NCBI RefSeq assembly: GCF_001557875.1
Contig: NZ_LNRF01000003.1
Coordinates: 124,001-188,000 of the forward strand
DNA length: 64,000 nt
Direction of reading: 5' to 3'
From: Vibrio splendidus
GTDB lineage: Bacteria > Pseudomonadota > Gammaproteobacteria > Enterobacterales > Vibrionaceae
The notes under the pieces are model-generated. The model saw only the letters and a program-made list of their open reading frames with translations. It was not told the DNA's origin and did no database searches. Numbering within the stretch: the first letter of the stretch is position 1; each line of letters begins with the position of its first letter. Below are positions 45,430 through 54,093 of the stretch, piece after piece. The translations under genes were made by a program, and so were the position numbers.

Positions 45430-46836
45430 CTAACTAGGTTTCGATGATGTCTCATCGGACAGCGCCTCAACATCTAACAGTAATCCAGTCAGTTTGGTCA
45501 CCCTGATAGGTTGCCCAGCTTGCAATTCATTGGGACATTGAGCTTGCCAAATCTCACCTTCAACCAGAACTCGACCAGCCCCCGGGAAACCACTGACGAC
45601 TTTGCCTGTCTCGCCAACCACCGCTTCCATCCCTGTAGTCACAGGCTTATTTCTCACTCGAACTAACATAGAGATAGTTACGACGATAAAGGCAACAGAG
45701 AACAAACTGATCCCGATAATTAACGGCAATGCGATTTGATAACCCGGCACTTCGGTGTCCATCAACATGATCGAACCGAGCGTGAACGCAGCAACTCCGC
45801 CCAAACCGAAAATACCAAAGCTTGGACTAAAGGCCTCTGCGACCATTAAGGCAATTCCCAATAGGATTAAGGCAAGGCCCGCGTAACTCACCGGCAGCAT
45901 TTGTAAGGAGTACATCGCCAATAACAGACAGATGCCTCCCAATACACCCGGCAAACCTACGCCAGGGTTATAGAACTCAAGCAATAAGCCGTAGATACCG
46001 ATTAACATGAGAATGTAAGCGACATTTGGATTAGTAATCACAGAAAGTAAACTGAAACGCCAGTCTTGCTCTCGCTCGACAAAGGTCACTTCATTAAGCT
46101 GAATCTCCTGATTGATGCCATTGATCGCGATGGTGCGTCCGTTACTCATTTCCACCAGTTGTTGTAAATCACTCGCAATGAAATCAATCACGTTAAGCGA
46201 GAGTGCATTCTCTGAGTCCAAACTCGCCGCTTCTCTTACCGCTTTTTCTGCCCACTCTTCGTTACGTTTGTGCAGCTTAGCCAAACTAACGATGTAGGCA
46301 GCAGCATCATTGATAACTTTCTTCTCCATCGCAGTGGTGGCTTTTACTTGGCCTGAATTCTCTTGTTTTGTTTCGTCTTGCTCACTCGCTGACGCGTTGT
46401 CATCTTTATTGGCATCGTCTTGAGGTGATAATGGATTAGTCGGCGCTTTGCCACCGCCAAGAGACACCGGCGTGGCTGCGCCCAAATTGGTTCCGGGCGC
46501 CATAGAGGCGATGTGACTAGCAAGTAGAATGTAGGTTCCCGCACTCGCCGCACGTGAGCCCGCAGGTCCAACCCAAGTTGCTATCGGAATCGGTGACGTG
46601 GTGATGGATCGGATAATGTCGCGCATCGACGAATCTAACCCGCCGGGCGTGTTCATTTTCAAAATGATGAATTTAGCTTGCTCATCGTGAGCTTGTTCTA
46701 TTTCTCTAGTGAGGTAGTCACTGGTCGCAGGACCTATCCCTCCATTCACCTCAATAACCCAGACATCATCGGCCTGAGCAAATACTGAGCTGAACAACAG
46801 AAGAAACGCAAACAAGTACTTTAATATAAAAGTCAT
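45430..46836 (-). CDS. NfeD-family protein with ClpP-class serine protease domain
   Basis: A 468-residue membrane protein. A signal sequence (FILKYLFAFLLLFSSVFAQA) precedes a protease domain of the 1510-N type (LKMNTPGGLDSSMRDII, serine region PAGSRAASAGTYILLASHIA near residue 95). The next 60 residues include a charged, low-complexity insertion near residues 130-165. Then come 4-5 membrane helices (about 265-400) and a C-terminal OB-fold (GKVVSGFPGAGRVLVEGEIW). It pairs with the slipin gene and in archaea such proteases cleave the stomatin partner. The role here is probably membrane quality control. Confidence 0.9.
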   Translation of the reverse strand: MTFILKYLFAFLLLFSSVFAQADDVWVIEVNGGIGPATSDYLTREIEQAHDEQAKFIILKMNTPGGLDSSMRDIIRSITTSPIPIATWVGPAGSRAASAGTYILLASHIASMAPGTNLGAATPVSLGGGKAPTNPLSPQDDANKDDNASASEQDETKQENSGQVKATTAMEKKVINDAAAYIVSLAKLHKRNEEWAEKAVREAASLDSENALSLNVIDFIASDLQQLVEMSNGRTIAINGINQEIQLNEVTFVEREQDWRFSLLSVITNPNVAYILMLIGIYGLLLEFYNPGVGLPGVLGGICLLLAMYSLQMLPVSYAGLALILLGIALMVAEAFSPSFGIFGLGGVAAFTLGSIMLMDTEVPGYQIALPLIIGISLFSVAFIVVTISMLVRVRNKPVTTGMEAVVGETGKVVSGFPGAGRVLVEGEIWQAQCPNELQAGQPIRVTKLTGLLLDVEALSDETSSKPS

Positions 46837-47305
46837 AGCCCCTCTCCTTACAACTGAGATGCTAGATAGACGTTTTATTTAAAGCGTAGAGATAACATCT
46901 TGGTAATAAATAGATACCTTAAGCATAGTTCAGGCGAAATTTCACACAACACGCATCTTTCAATTCATTCAAACATTCAGACTAAAAAACACACAAAAAT
47001 GAAAACCAAATGTTAACAAAACGGCTCCAATACCAACGCCTCGAAATCATTCACAAAACACCCAACAAGAAGACTTTTATAAATCCAACAAATAATATCG
47101 CAATAAAAAACCAAAGCAAACGATTGCATTATTGTGCAAAATCAACAAATGACATTAGACCACCTATTTTTGGAGGACTTTCACCTCTGCTCATATTGAT
47201 AAATGTAAAGGATACGTGTAAAACTCTTCGCGAAATATTAATCCAATGGTACATCGTACATTGGTGAGTAGTTCTGGGATTTTTATATTTAGTAGCACAG
47301 AGGTT
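46837..47305. other. intergenic region upstream of the symporter gene
   Basis: About 470 bp, strongly AT-rich, without a credible gene. It separates the divergent nfeD-like gene from the symporter. An inverted repeat CCAATG-N10-CATTGG lies at 47243-47264, about 40 bp before the symporter start, and TGCA-N6-TGCA near 47124. No known operator was assigned. Confidence 0.6.
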
Positions 47306-48565
47306 ATGGAAGTGTTAAAAGAAAAGAGTTTACTAAGCAACATCGGCGTTCAAGTCGTTATTGCAATGATCGTCGGTACTGTAGTCGGTGCGATGATGGG
47401 TGACAGCGCAACTATGTTCGCTCCACTGGGTGCTATCTTCATCAATTTGATCAAGATGCTGGTTATTCCTCTAGTCGCGGTTGCTCTAATTTCAGGTGCT
47501 GCAGGTCTAGGTAATAGCTCATCGGCTGGTAAAGTCGGTGTAACAACACTGGGTTACTTTGCACTAACGTCTGCACTTGCTGTAGCACTAGCGCTGGTAA
47601 TGGGTGAAGTGTTCGAACCCGGTCGTGGTATCGATGTTTCTGGCGTTGAAGGCATGTTCTCTTCAGAATACGCTGCGAAAGGCGAACTTCCAACGTTCTG
47701 GGCAACCATCACTGGCATGATCCCTACCAACGTTTTCCAATCACTGAATGAAGCAAACATTCTGCAAATTCTCGTTTTCTGCTTATTCTTTGGTATTGCG
47801 ATTTCTAAACAAGCAAAAGAGAAACGTGACCCTATCATCAACGGTGTAAATGCTATCGTTGACGCTATGGTATGGATGATCAACAAAGTTATGATCATTG
47901 CACCACTTGGCGTATTCGGCCTGATGGCAGAAGCAGTAGGTACATTCGGTTTCGGCGCGCTTATGGTCGTGTTCAAGCTGTTCATTGTTTACATCGCTGC
48001 GATTCTTATCTTCGGCTTTGTTGCTTACCCACTGATGATTCAAATCTTCACTAAGACTTCAGCTAAGAAGTTCCTAGTGGCAATGAAGAAGCCTCAAGCG
48101 GTTGCACTATCAACAGCATCGTCAATGGCGACACTACCAGTAACAATGGAAACGGTAGAGAAAGAACTTGGCGTTCGCAACTCTACGGCTTCATTCGTTC
48201 TGCCACTTGGTGCGACGATCAACATGTCTGGTAACGCAATTTACTACGGCCTAGTGGCTATCTTCTTTGCACAGCTGTTCAACATCGACCTGTCTATGGG
48301 CGCTTACGTTGCTATCATCGTAACGTCTACCCTAGGCGCAGTTGGTCAAGCTGGTGTTCCAGGTCCTTCTTTCCTAGTGGTTGCGGTTCTTCTAGCAGCT
48401 GGTATCCCTATCGAAGGTCTACCTCTGTTGTTCGCTCTAGACCGTATCTTCGACATGATTCGTACTGCTCTGAACATCACTGGTGATGCAGCATGTGCAG
48501 TAATCGTTGATTCTCTAATCAAAGACGAAGAACAAGAAGCTGAGCTACAAAAACAGCAAGCGTAA
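47306..48565 (+). CDS. dicarboxylate/amino acid:cation symporter (DAACS)
   Basis: A 419-residue inner-membrane transporter of the GltP/DctA family using Na+ or H+. About eight helices plus two re-entrant loops are expected. Signatures are FINLIKMLVIPLVAVALISG near residue 45, the serine-rich loop ALSTASSMATLPVTMETVEK near residue 265 and GQAGVPGPSFLVVAVLL near residue 340. The motif corresponding to NMDGT reads NMSGN (LPLGATINMSGNAIYYG), so substrate choice is uncertain. ATG 47306 was taken; GTG 47312 has better spacing to the GAGGT site. Confidence 0.88.
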   Translation: MEVLKEKSLLSNIGVQVVIAMIVGTVVGAMMGDSATMFAPLGAIFINLIKMLVIPLVAVALISGAAGLGNSSSAGKVGVTTLGYFALTSALAVALALVMGEVFEPGRGIDVSGVEGMFSSEYAAKGELPTFWATITGMIPTNVFQSLNEANILQILVFCLFFGIAISKQAKEKRDPIINGVNAIVDAMVWMINKVMIIAPLGVFGLMAEAVGTFGFGALMVVFKLFIVYIAAILIFGFVAYPLMIQIFTKTSAKKFLVAMKKPQAVALSTASSMATLPVTMETVEKELGVRNSTASFVLPLGATINMSGNAIYYGLVAIFFAQLFNIDLSMGAYVAIIVTSTLGAVGQAGVPGPSFLVVAVLLAAGIPIEGLPLLFALDRIFDMIRTALNITGDAACAVIVDSLIKDEEQEAELQKQQA

Positions 48566-48632
48566 AGATTTAACGCTCAGTTGATGGTTGATTATTGATT
48601 ATTGATTGAATTGATACCGCTGACATAAACGA

Positions 48633-48666
48633 AAAAATCCGAGAGCCTCACAGCCCTCGGATTTTT
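48633..48666. terminator. terminator between the symporter and the binding-protein gene
   Basis: AAAAATCCGAG pairs with CTCGGATTTTT around a 12-base loop, between converging genes. Confidence 0.85.
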
Positions 48667-48701
48667 GTTTTTGGTGTTCTAGTTTTTAGGCGTTAGACGA
48701 A

Positions 48702-49478
48702 TTACAAATCAGCGCCATAGATATCAAACGTGAAGTACTTAGCGGCAATCTTGTCGTAGGTACCGTTGGCTCTGATCTCTTCAATGGCAGCATTGAATTG
48801 TTTAGCCAGTTTTGAATCCTGCTTTCTTAACGCTAGTGCCGTGCCTTCGCCAATGTAGGCTTTGTCGGTCACTGCTTTGCCTTTGAATTCAAAGCCCTCG
48901 CCTTCTTTCTTGTCTAAGAAAGCCAATGACAGTTGATCTGAGTTACCGAAGGTTAGATCTAGACGACCGTTTTGCAGATCCAGATACACTTCGTCTTGGC
49001 CGGTATAACGCTTAATGTTTGCCACATCGCCAAACTTGTCTGTTACGTAGCGATCGTGAATCGTACCTTGCTGAACGCCGATGGTTTTGCCTGCTAAGCC
49101 TGCCTCATCAACGCTGAATTCTGCGCTTTTAGCAGCAACAAACACAGCTGGGGTCTGGTAGTACTTATCAGTGAACAAGATCTTGCGCTTACGCTCTTCG
49201 GTAATACGCATCGACGCCATGATCACATCTGACTTTCTTGCCAATAAACTTGGGATCAACGAATCCCAACTTTGTGAAACCCAAGTACAATCGAGTTTGG
49301 CTTGCTCACACAAGGCATCAGCTATCTCAATATCAAACCCAACAGGCACATCGTCACTGTTTTTATAGTTGAATGGCGGATACGTAAAGTCCGACGCCAA
49401 ACGGATTTCTTTCGCCTGTACCGTTGTACCAAGTAAAGCGGCCGTACAAGCGAGTCCTAGTATTATCTTTTTCATCAT
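48702..49478 (-). CDS. periplasmic amino-acid-binding protein, HisJ/ArgT-like
   Basis: A 258-residue solute-binding protein of ABC family 3. The signal peptide is KKIILGLACTAALLGTTVQA. The mature part has IRLASDFTYPPFNYKN, VGFDIEIADALCEQ, CTWVSQSWDSLIPSLLARK and ASMRITEERKRKILFTDKYY. These match the Lys/Arg/ornithine or His binding group. No permease or ATPase is adjacent, so it must work with a transporter elsewhere. Start: the first ATG at 49484 is too close to AGGA; ATG 49478 or 49475 is better placed. It lies immediately after the HisC-like gene. Confidence 0.88.
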   Translation of the reverse strand: MMKKIILGLACTAALLGTTVQAKEIRLASDFTYPPFNYKNSDDVPVGFDIEIADALCEQAKLDCTWVSQSWDSLIPSLLARKSDVIMASMRITEERKRKILFTDKYYQTPAVFVAAKSAEFSVDEAGLAGKTIGVQQGTIHDRYVTDKFGDVANIKRYTGQDEVYLDLQNGRLDLTFGNSDQLSLAFLDKKEGEGFEFKGKAVTDKAYIGEGTALALRKQDSKLAKQFNAAIEEIRANGTYDKIAAKYFTFDIYGADL

Positions 49479-49485
49479 TGCCATC

Positions 49486-50637
49486 CTAGATATGATCTTT
49501 ATCGAGTTGAGATTGAATTTCTATATATTGATCTTGTTGATGCTGTCGTTTTTGCTGATCTTGTTGAGTCTGTTGTAGCTCGGTTTGGTAGCGTGTAAGT
49601 GACGTTATCACTTCTAGCATGCTCTCTTGGCTACCAATACTGATTCGAACACAGTTACGCAAAGCAGGTTCATGGTTTTGATTCCTTGTCACAATGCCAT
49701 CCTTCGCCAAGACACTGAACACTTGGTGCCCAGCTTTTTGACGCAGCAAAATGAAGTTTGTCGATGAAGGGTAAACAGACTCGATGAAATCAAACTGCGT
49801 TAACTCACAAGCAAACCAGTTACGTAGCTCAACCAGTTTTTGCGTCGCATCTTGCATCACTGAGACTCGTTCATCAGACAAAGCGTCTAACACGATTTGA
49901 GATGAGCAATCTGGCATCGGATAAGGTGGAATCAACTTCGCGACATACTGCATCACATTTTGACTCGCTAAGATAAAACCACAGCGAACCGCAGCCAATC
50001 CAAATGCCTTAGACAAAGTGCGAATCACAACCAAGTGCGGATAACGCTCAATAAGACTAACGGCTGACGTTTGTGGTTCAAATTCGATATACGCTTCATC
50101 GACGACCACTAGCGACTTTCCAATCGTGCCTTCCAGTACCTGAACCAAATCCGATTTAGGAATCACATTGCCCGTTGGATTGTTTGGTGAGCAAAGAAAC
50201 ACGATATTCGACAGCTCTGCCTTATTCACAATATCAGCGACGTTCAGGCTAAAGTCTTCCTGCAATGGAGAGTCCAAGGTATTAATCGCCAATGCATCGG
50301 CGCAAAACTCATACATCGCATACGTTGGAGAACAGATAAGTATGTTATCGCTCGCTGGTTTACAGAATGTTCTGATCAGCAAATCAATCGCTTCATCGGC
50401 GCCACGAACGGCAACCGTTGCAGCATCAGTTCCGCAATACGCTTGGTAAGCCTTAGCAATATCTTGTGGTAAGAAGTCTGGGTATCGGTTGTGACTTGCT
50501 TCTCCTTGAAACAGCGAGCTTTCCAATTCGTTCGCGTTTAGCCAGATACGTCCATCACCACCAATTCTTCTTGCCGATTGATAAGGTATTAATTTTTTTA
50601 CAGCCTGAGGCACTAAGCTATCAATAAAAGATGTCAA
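49486..50637 (-). CDS. HisC-like PLP aminotransferase
   Basis: A 383-residue class I/II aminotransferase resembling histidinol-phosphate aminotransferase. Visible features are WLNANELESSLFQG, VRGADEAIDLLIRTF, SPTYAMYEFCADAL, the conserved SPNNPTGNVIP, DEAYIEFEP and the PLP lysine in RTLSKAFGLAAVRCGF near residue 214. The last 30 residues are Gln-rich (TELQQTQQDQQKRQHQQ) and beyond the normal family end. There are no other his genes here; it is next to an amino-acid-binding protein and a divergent LysR gene, so an amino-acid catabolic or conversion role is as likely as histidine synthesis. Confidence 0.85.
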   Translation of the reverse strand: MTSFIDSLVPQAVKKLIPYQSARRIGGDGRIWLNANELESSLFQGEASHNRYPDFLPQDIAKAYQAYCGTDAATVAVRGADEAIDLLIRTFCKPASDNILICSPTYAMYEFCADALAINTLDSPLQEDFSLNVADIVNKAELSNIVFLCSPNNPTGNVIPKSDLVQVLEGTIGKSLVVVDEAYIEFEPQTSAVSLIERYPHLVVIRTLSKAFGLAAVRCGFILASQNVMQYVAKLIPPYPMPDCSSQIVLDALSDERVSVMQDATQKLVELRNWFACELTQFDFIESVYPSSTNFILLRQKAGHQVFSVLAKDGIVTRNQNHEPALRNCVRISIGSQESMLEVITSLTRYQTELQQTQQDQQKRQHQQDQYIEIQSQLDKDHI

Positions 50638-50818
50638 GAAGCTATCCCTTTCACAAAATCACAATGTCTTCATCATTGCCTTCATATTCACAAAATGCGC
50701 CCTATACACATATTGAATCACAAATGATGATTAAGTATTTACATTCAAACAGAACACTATTGATAAATGAATCGAAATAATCACATAATAGCCATGATAA
50801 AAAGTCATAGGTAAAGAT

Positions 50819-51706
50819 ATGAATCGCACACTTCCTTCTACCAAAACCTTGCTCGCGTTTTTGTCTACGGCAAGGCATCTCAACTTTACACGCGCGGCAC
50901 ATGAGCTCAATGTTACGCAAGGTGCAGTGAGTCGTCAGGTATTGTCGTTTGAAGAAAGCCTTGGCTGTGATCTCTTCTATCGCCATGCTCGTGGGCTGTC
51001 TTTAACGCCGAAAGGAGAAGAACTGGTTCCCCTGATACAAGGAACGATTCATCAGCTGCAATCGGCTCTAAATCAAGTGGCTAGCTCTCCCTCTAAGATC
51101 AAACTCAACGCACCGAGCTGTATTACCTCTTGGTTGTTGCCTAAGCTGATGTCTTTTCAGCAAGCCTATCCTGAAATTGATGTCGAACTCACATCGACCA
51201 TCAAGCACGTCTTCGAACCAAGCTTTGACCCATTTGATGCCGTAATTACCTATGGTAAGAAGCCAAACCAGCAATCGATTATCAGCCAGTTATTGTTCAA
51301 CGAGCAACTAGCTCCTGTCTGCCAAGCACAAAGCATTACGCAAAGCCATCTTGTCAACGGCGAGTCGACCATCATCAAGCCACACAAGCTTGCCCAATAC
51401 ACTTGGCTACACGCCAACAATGAGCAAAGTGATTGGCGACTTTGGTTAGAACACATAGGCAGCCACGACCTTTCAAGCAAGAACAATCAACAATTCGCGA
51501 CACTCGATCAAGCGATGAACGCAGCCATTCAAGGGTTTGGTATTGCCATCGGCGACATCACGCTGGCCAAGCAAGATATTGATTTGGGTAGATTGGTGAA
51601 AGTGAGTGAAGGCAGTGTCTTCTCTGGAAATGGATACTTCCTATTACAACCCAAGAACCGTCAGAATGCCTCGCTATCAACCTTAGTCGATTGGCTAGTC
51701 GATTAA
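50819..51706 (+). CDS. LysR-family transcriptional regulator
   Basis: A 295-residue regulator with an N-terminal winged helix (LLAFLSTARHLNFTRAAHEL, VTQGAVSRQVLSFEESLGCD) and a C-terminal effector domain. The domain style (LFYRHARGLSLTPKGEELVP, FDAVITYG, WLHANNEQSDWRLWL) is close to GcvA/AmpR-type regulators. It is divergent from the HisC-like gene across 181 bp, so that gene and the binding protein are the likely targets. Effector unknown. Confidence 0.88.
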   Translation: MNRTLPSTKTLLAFLSTARHLNFTRAAHELNVTQGAVSRQVLSFEESLGCDLFYRHARGLSLTPKGEELVPLIQGTIHQLQSALNQVASSPSKIKLNAPSCITSWLLPKLMSFQQAYPEIDVELTSTIKHVFEPSFDPFDAVITYGKKPNQQSIISQLLFNEQLAPVCQAQSITQSHLVNGESTIIKPHKLAQYTWLHANNEQSDWRLWLEHIGSHDLSSKNNQQFATLDQAMNAAIQGFGIAIGDITLAKQDIDLGRLVKVSEGSVFSGNGYFLLQPKNRQNASLSTLVDWLVD

Positions 51707-51759
51707 CGGTTATCAAATTGCCAATTCAGGAGCCTAAAAGCTTCAGTAGATCGTCATAA

Positions 51760-51779
51760 TGAGAATTTTACCATTCTCA
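51760..51779. repeat. inverted repeat after the LysR gene
   Basis: TGAGAAT-N6-ATTCTCA, perfect 7-bp arms, 53 bp past the LysR stop. It could be a weak terminator or an operator for the following small gene; the Fur-like half-sites are wrongly spaced for a classical Fur box. Confidence 0.4.
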
Positions 51780-51993
51780 AAATAAAACTATTTTTCGTCA
51801 GCTCCGTATTGGTGTTTAGAGAATAGAACGTGCGTTCCTTTAACTAATTGAAAAGAAATTCAATTCTATTTGGTAGGGAAGTTGTTCTGTTCAATTGGAA
51901 AAAATGGCATTCGAATTGCTTTGTCAAAGATAACCCAAGCAATATACAGCAGGTTGCATCATTTGAACTGCAGCTTGTCACGGAGGATAGGCT

Positions 51994-52242
51994 ATGACCT
52001 TACAAAGACATACGTATTACGGCTTAATTCACCATGGAATTAAAACCCTGCTAATGGATCGAATTGGCCACTTCACAGAGCGTGAATATCACGAGTACCT
52101 AGATCTAACAACGGGTAAATCGACGTGTTTTGCCATGAGTGAGCAAGAACTCGAAAATACCTTAGATAGCTTGAAGAGCGAAGGCTACCTTGAAGACATC
52201 AAGAAACTGATACCTCGTTATCAAACCACATCAATGCGATAA
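51994..52242 (+). CDS. small protein of unknown function
   Basis: An 82-residue protein (LQRHTYYGLIHHGIKTLLMD, REYHEYLDLTTGKSTCFAMS, LENTLDSLKSEGYLEDIKKL). I do not recognise the family. It is soluble, mixed charge, with a predicted helix at residues 47-66. A good ACGGAGGATAGG ribosome site and typical codon use support a real gene. It stands alone, with a 287-bp leader region upstream and a hairpin terminator downstream. Confidence 0.7.
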   Translation: MTLQRHTYYGLIHHGIKTLLMDRIGHFTEREYHEYLDLTTGKSTCFAMSEQELENTLDSLKSEGYLEDIKKLIPRYQTTSMR

Positions 52243-52290
52243 CGTGCTCCGACCCGATAAAGTGGTTAGATGTAATTAATTGGAACCCAA

Positions 52291-52324
52291 TTGTCTCGGG
52301 CTATTTAGCATCGAGACAGTTTTC
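52291..52324 (+). terminator. terminator after the small unknown gene
   Basis: TGTCTCG-G-GCT pairs with AGC-AT-CGAGACA (about 52292-52302 with 52308-52318), then GTTTTC. It lies upstream of yciB. Confidence 0.6.
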
Positions 52325-52367
52325 GTTAGACTGTCAGCAACTCAATTAACTGGATAGTCAGTGTCTC

Positions 52368-52934
52368 ATGAAACAAATTCTTGATTTCATTCCTCTCATT
52401 ATTTTCTTTGCGCTGTATAAGATGTATGACATCTATACAGCGACTGGTGCTTTGATCGTTGCATCTGCAGTTCAAATTATTTTGACGTACTTCATCTACA
52501 AGAAAGTAGAAAAAATGCAGATCATCACGTTCCTTATGGTTGCCGTATTTGGTGGCATGACCATCTTCTTGCACGACGACAACTTCATTAAATGGAAAGT
52601 CACCATTGTTTACGCACTGTTTGCTATCGGCCTGACGGTCAGTCACATCATGGGTAAATCGGCGATTAAAGGTATGTTGGGGAAAGAGATTTCACTGCCT
52701 GATGCGGTATGGGGCAAGATCAACTGGGCATGGACTCTGTTCTTTACTCTATGTGCCATTCTCAACGTTTACGTTGCTTTTAGCCTACCGTTGGATGTTT
52801 GGGTGAACTTCAAAGTGTTTGGTTTGCTCATCGCGACCTTGCTCTTCACCTTGCTGACTGGTGTGTACATCTACAAGCATCTACCAAAAGATCAGCAGAA
52901 AGAATTAACGGATAAAAATACCGACGAGAAGTAA
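52368..52934 (+). CDS. yciB: inner membrane protein YciB (septation protein A)
   Basis: A 188-residue inner-membrane protein with about five helices. It starts [20 protein letters not shown], with [20 protein letters not shown] near residue 65 and [20 protein letters not shown] near residue 116, all typical of YciB/IspZ. E. coli YciB affects cell-envelope integrity and interacts with elongation and division proteins. The yciB-yciA-yciI neighbourhood is common in gamma-proteobacteria. Confidence 0.94.
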   Translation: MKQILDFIPLIIFFALYKMYDIYTATGALIVASAVQIILTYFIYKKVEKMQIITFLMVAVFGGMTIFLHDDNFIKWKVTIVYALFAIGLTVSHIMGKSAIKGMLGKEISLPDAVWGKINWAWTLFFTLCAILNVYVAFSLPLDVWVNFKVFGLLIATLLFTLLTGVYIYKHLPKDQQKELTDKNTDEK

Positions 52935-52938
52935 CCCT

Positions 52939-52965
52939 AAGGGATGAGTCCTCATTCCCTTTTTG
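52939..52965 (+). terminator. first terminator after yciB
   Basis: AAGGGATGAG pairs with CTCATTCCCTT with one bulge and ends in TTTTT, starting five bases after the yciB stop. Confidence 0.75.
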
Positions 52966-52994
52966 ATACAATTCTTATCAATATGCTATTTAAC

Positions 52995-53036
52995 AGTGGC
53001 CAATGATACTCGTGATCATTGGCCACTGGCTTTTTT
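52995..53036 (+). terminator. second terminator after yciB
   Basis: A perfect 13-bp stem (52995-53007 with 53015-53027), loop ACTCGTG, followed by GGCTTTTTTG. Two terminators in a row suggest strict separation from yciA. Confidence 0.75.
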
Positions 53037-53201
53037 GTGTTGCGGAAACTGGTTAAAATAAAGCCTATTATTTAATGACAATCTCACTAAATTAACGGCC
53101 ATCTGGTTTCTTGTTGTTCATTGCACTCATTTGCCAATGTACTCAACCAGTCAACACATCAGTTTTTATTTAAGATAATCAATACCACCAAGAGTACTAC
53201 A

Positions 53202-53600
53202 ATGACTATTCAATCAACTTTGAACCCTATTGGTTCTTTACTTCTTCGCACATTAGCGATGCCTTCTGATACAAATGCAGCAGGCCAGATTTTCGGTGGT
53301 TGGATAATGTCTCAGCTTGACCTTGCTGGCGGCATACTGGCAAAAGAGATCTCTAACGGCAAGATAGTCACGGTTTCAGTATCGAGTATCGAGTTCAAAC
53401 AGCCGGTTTCAGTGGGTGATGTTGTGTGTGTTTATGGTGACTGCACTAAGATTGGTCGCAGCTCGATGAATATCGACCTAGAAGTATGGGTTAAGCCTGT
53501 ACTTGACCACGGTATTGGTGACCGCTACAAGGTATGTGGCGCGACATTCAACTACGTTGCGGTTGATGAAAGTGGGAAGCCTCGCCCAATCAACAAATAA
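53202..53600 (+). CDS. yciA: acyl-CoA thioesterase YciA
   Basis: A 132-residue hotdog-fold thioesterase hydrolysing acyl-CoA. Features: LLLRTLAMPSDTNAAGQIFG, then GWIMSQLDLAGG with the catalytic Asp near residue 40, VSVSSIEFKQPVSVGDVVCV, and GATFNYVAVDESGKPRPINK at the C-terminus. The ATG at 53202 matches the family; a longer frame from 53121 adds 27 unlikely residues. Cytoplasmic, probably multimeric. Confidence 0.93.
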   Translation: MTIQSTLNPIGSLLLRTLAMPSDTNAAGQIFGGWIMSQLDLAGGILAKEISNGKIVTVSVSSIEFKQPVSVGDVVCVYGDCTKIGRSSMNIDLEVWVKPVLDHGIGDRYKVCGATFNYVAVDESGKPRPINK

Positions 53601-53626
53601 CACTTTATATTAAGCGTGTGGCATCG

Positions 53627-53666
53627 ATGGTCTTTAGTTTTTATAAATGAAATTGCTAAAGACCAT
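53627..53666. repeat. 11-bp inverted repeat between yciA and yciI
   Basis: ATGGTCTTTAG (53627-53637) and CTAAAGACCAT (53656-53666) are perfectly complementary with an 18-base spacer. No T run follows, so it is not a standard terminator. Confidence 0.55.
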
Positions 53667-53795
53667 ACAACTCTCTCGCACCAATTCACAATTTCTTATC
53701 ATTAGCCCTTCCAATACCAATTAGTTCGCGTAAATTAGCAAGATAGCGAATTTAAACGCCCCAAATTTAGTGAAGTAAAATAAGGATATCTCAAT

Positions 53796-54092
53796 ATGTG
53801 GTACGTGATTTTTTCTCAAGACGTCGAAAATTCATTAGAAAAACGCCTAAGTGTTCGCCCACAACATCTAGAACGCCTACAAACACTTCACGATGAAGGC
53901 CGACTGTTAACAGCGGGTCCAATGCCAGCTATTGACTCAGATAACCCTGGCGAAGCGGGCTTTACAGGTTCAACTGTGATTGCTGAATTTAACTCTTTGG
54001 AAGATGCACAAGCATGGGCAGACGCTGACCCGTACATTGATGCTGGCGTTTACCAAAATGTGATTGTAAAACCATTCAAGAAAGTATTTTAA
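53796..54092 (+). CDS. yciI: YciI family protein
   Basis: A 98-residue protein of the YCII fold (ferredoxin-like). It has [40 protein letters not shown], and the motif [20 protein letters not shown]. The conserved His-Asp pair of the family appears in the HDEGR and WADADPY regions. Function not established; some relatives act as dehydrochlorinases or hydrolases. One base separates its stop from the start of aspS. Confidence 0.92.
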   Translation: MWYVIFSQDVENSLEKRLSVRPQHLERLQTLHDEGRLLTAGPMPAIDSDNPGEAGFTGSTVIAEFNSLEDAQAWADADPYIDAGVYQNVIVKPFKKVF

Positions 54093-54093
54093 C

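Noticed and set aside
47554..47985. 143-residue minus-strand frame inside the symporter gene
   Set aside because: Mirror of a hydrophobic coding region; not a credible gene.
51760..51779. Fur box
   Set aside because: Half-sites resemble Fur but the six-base spacer does not match the usual 7-1-7 arrangement.
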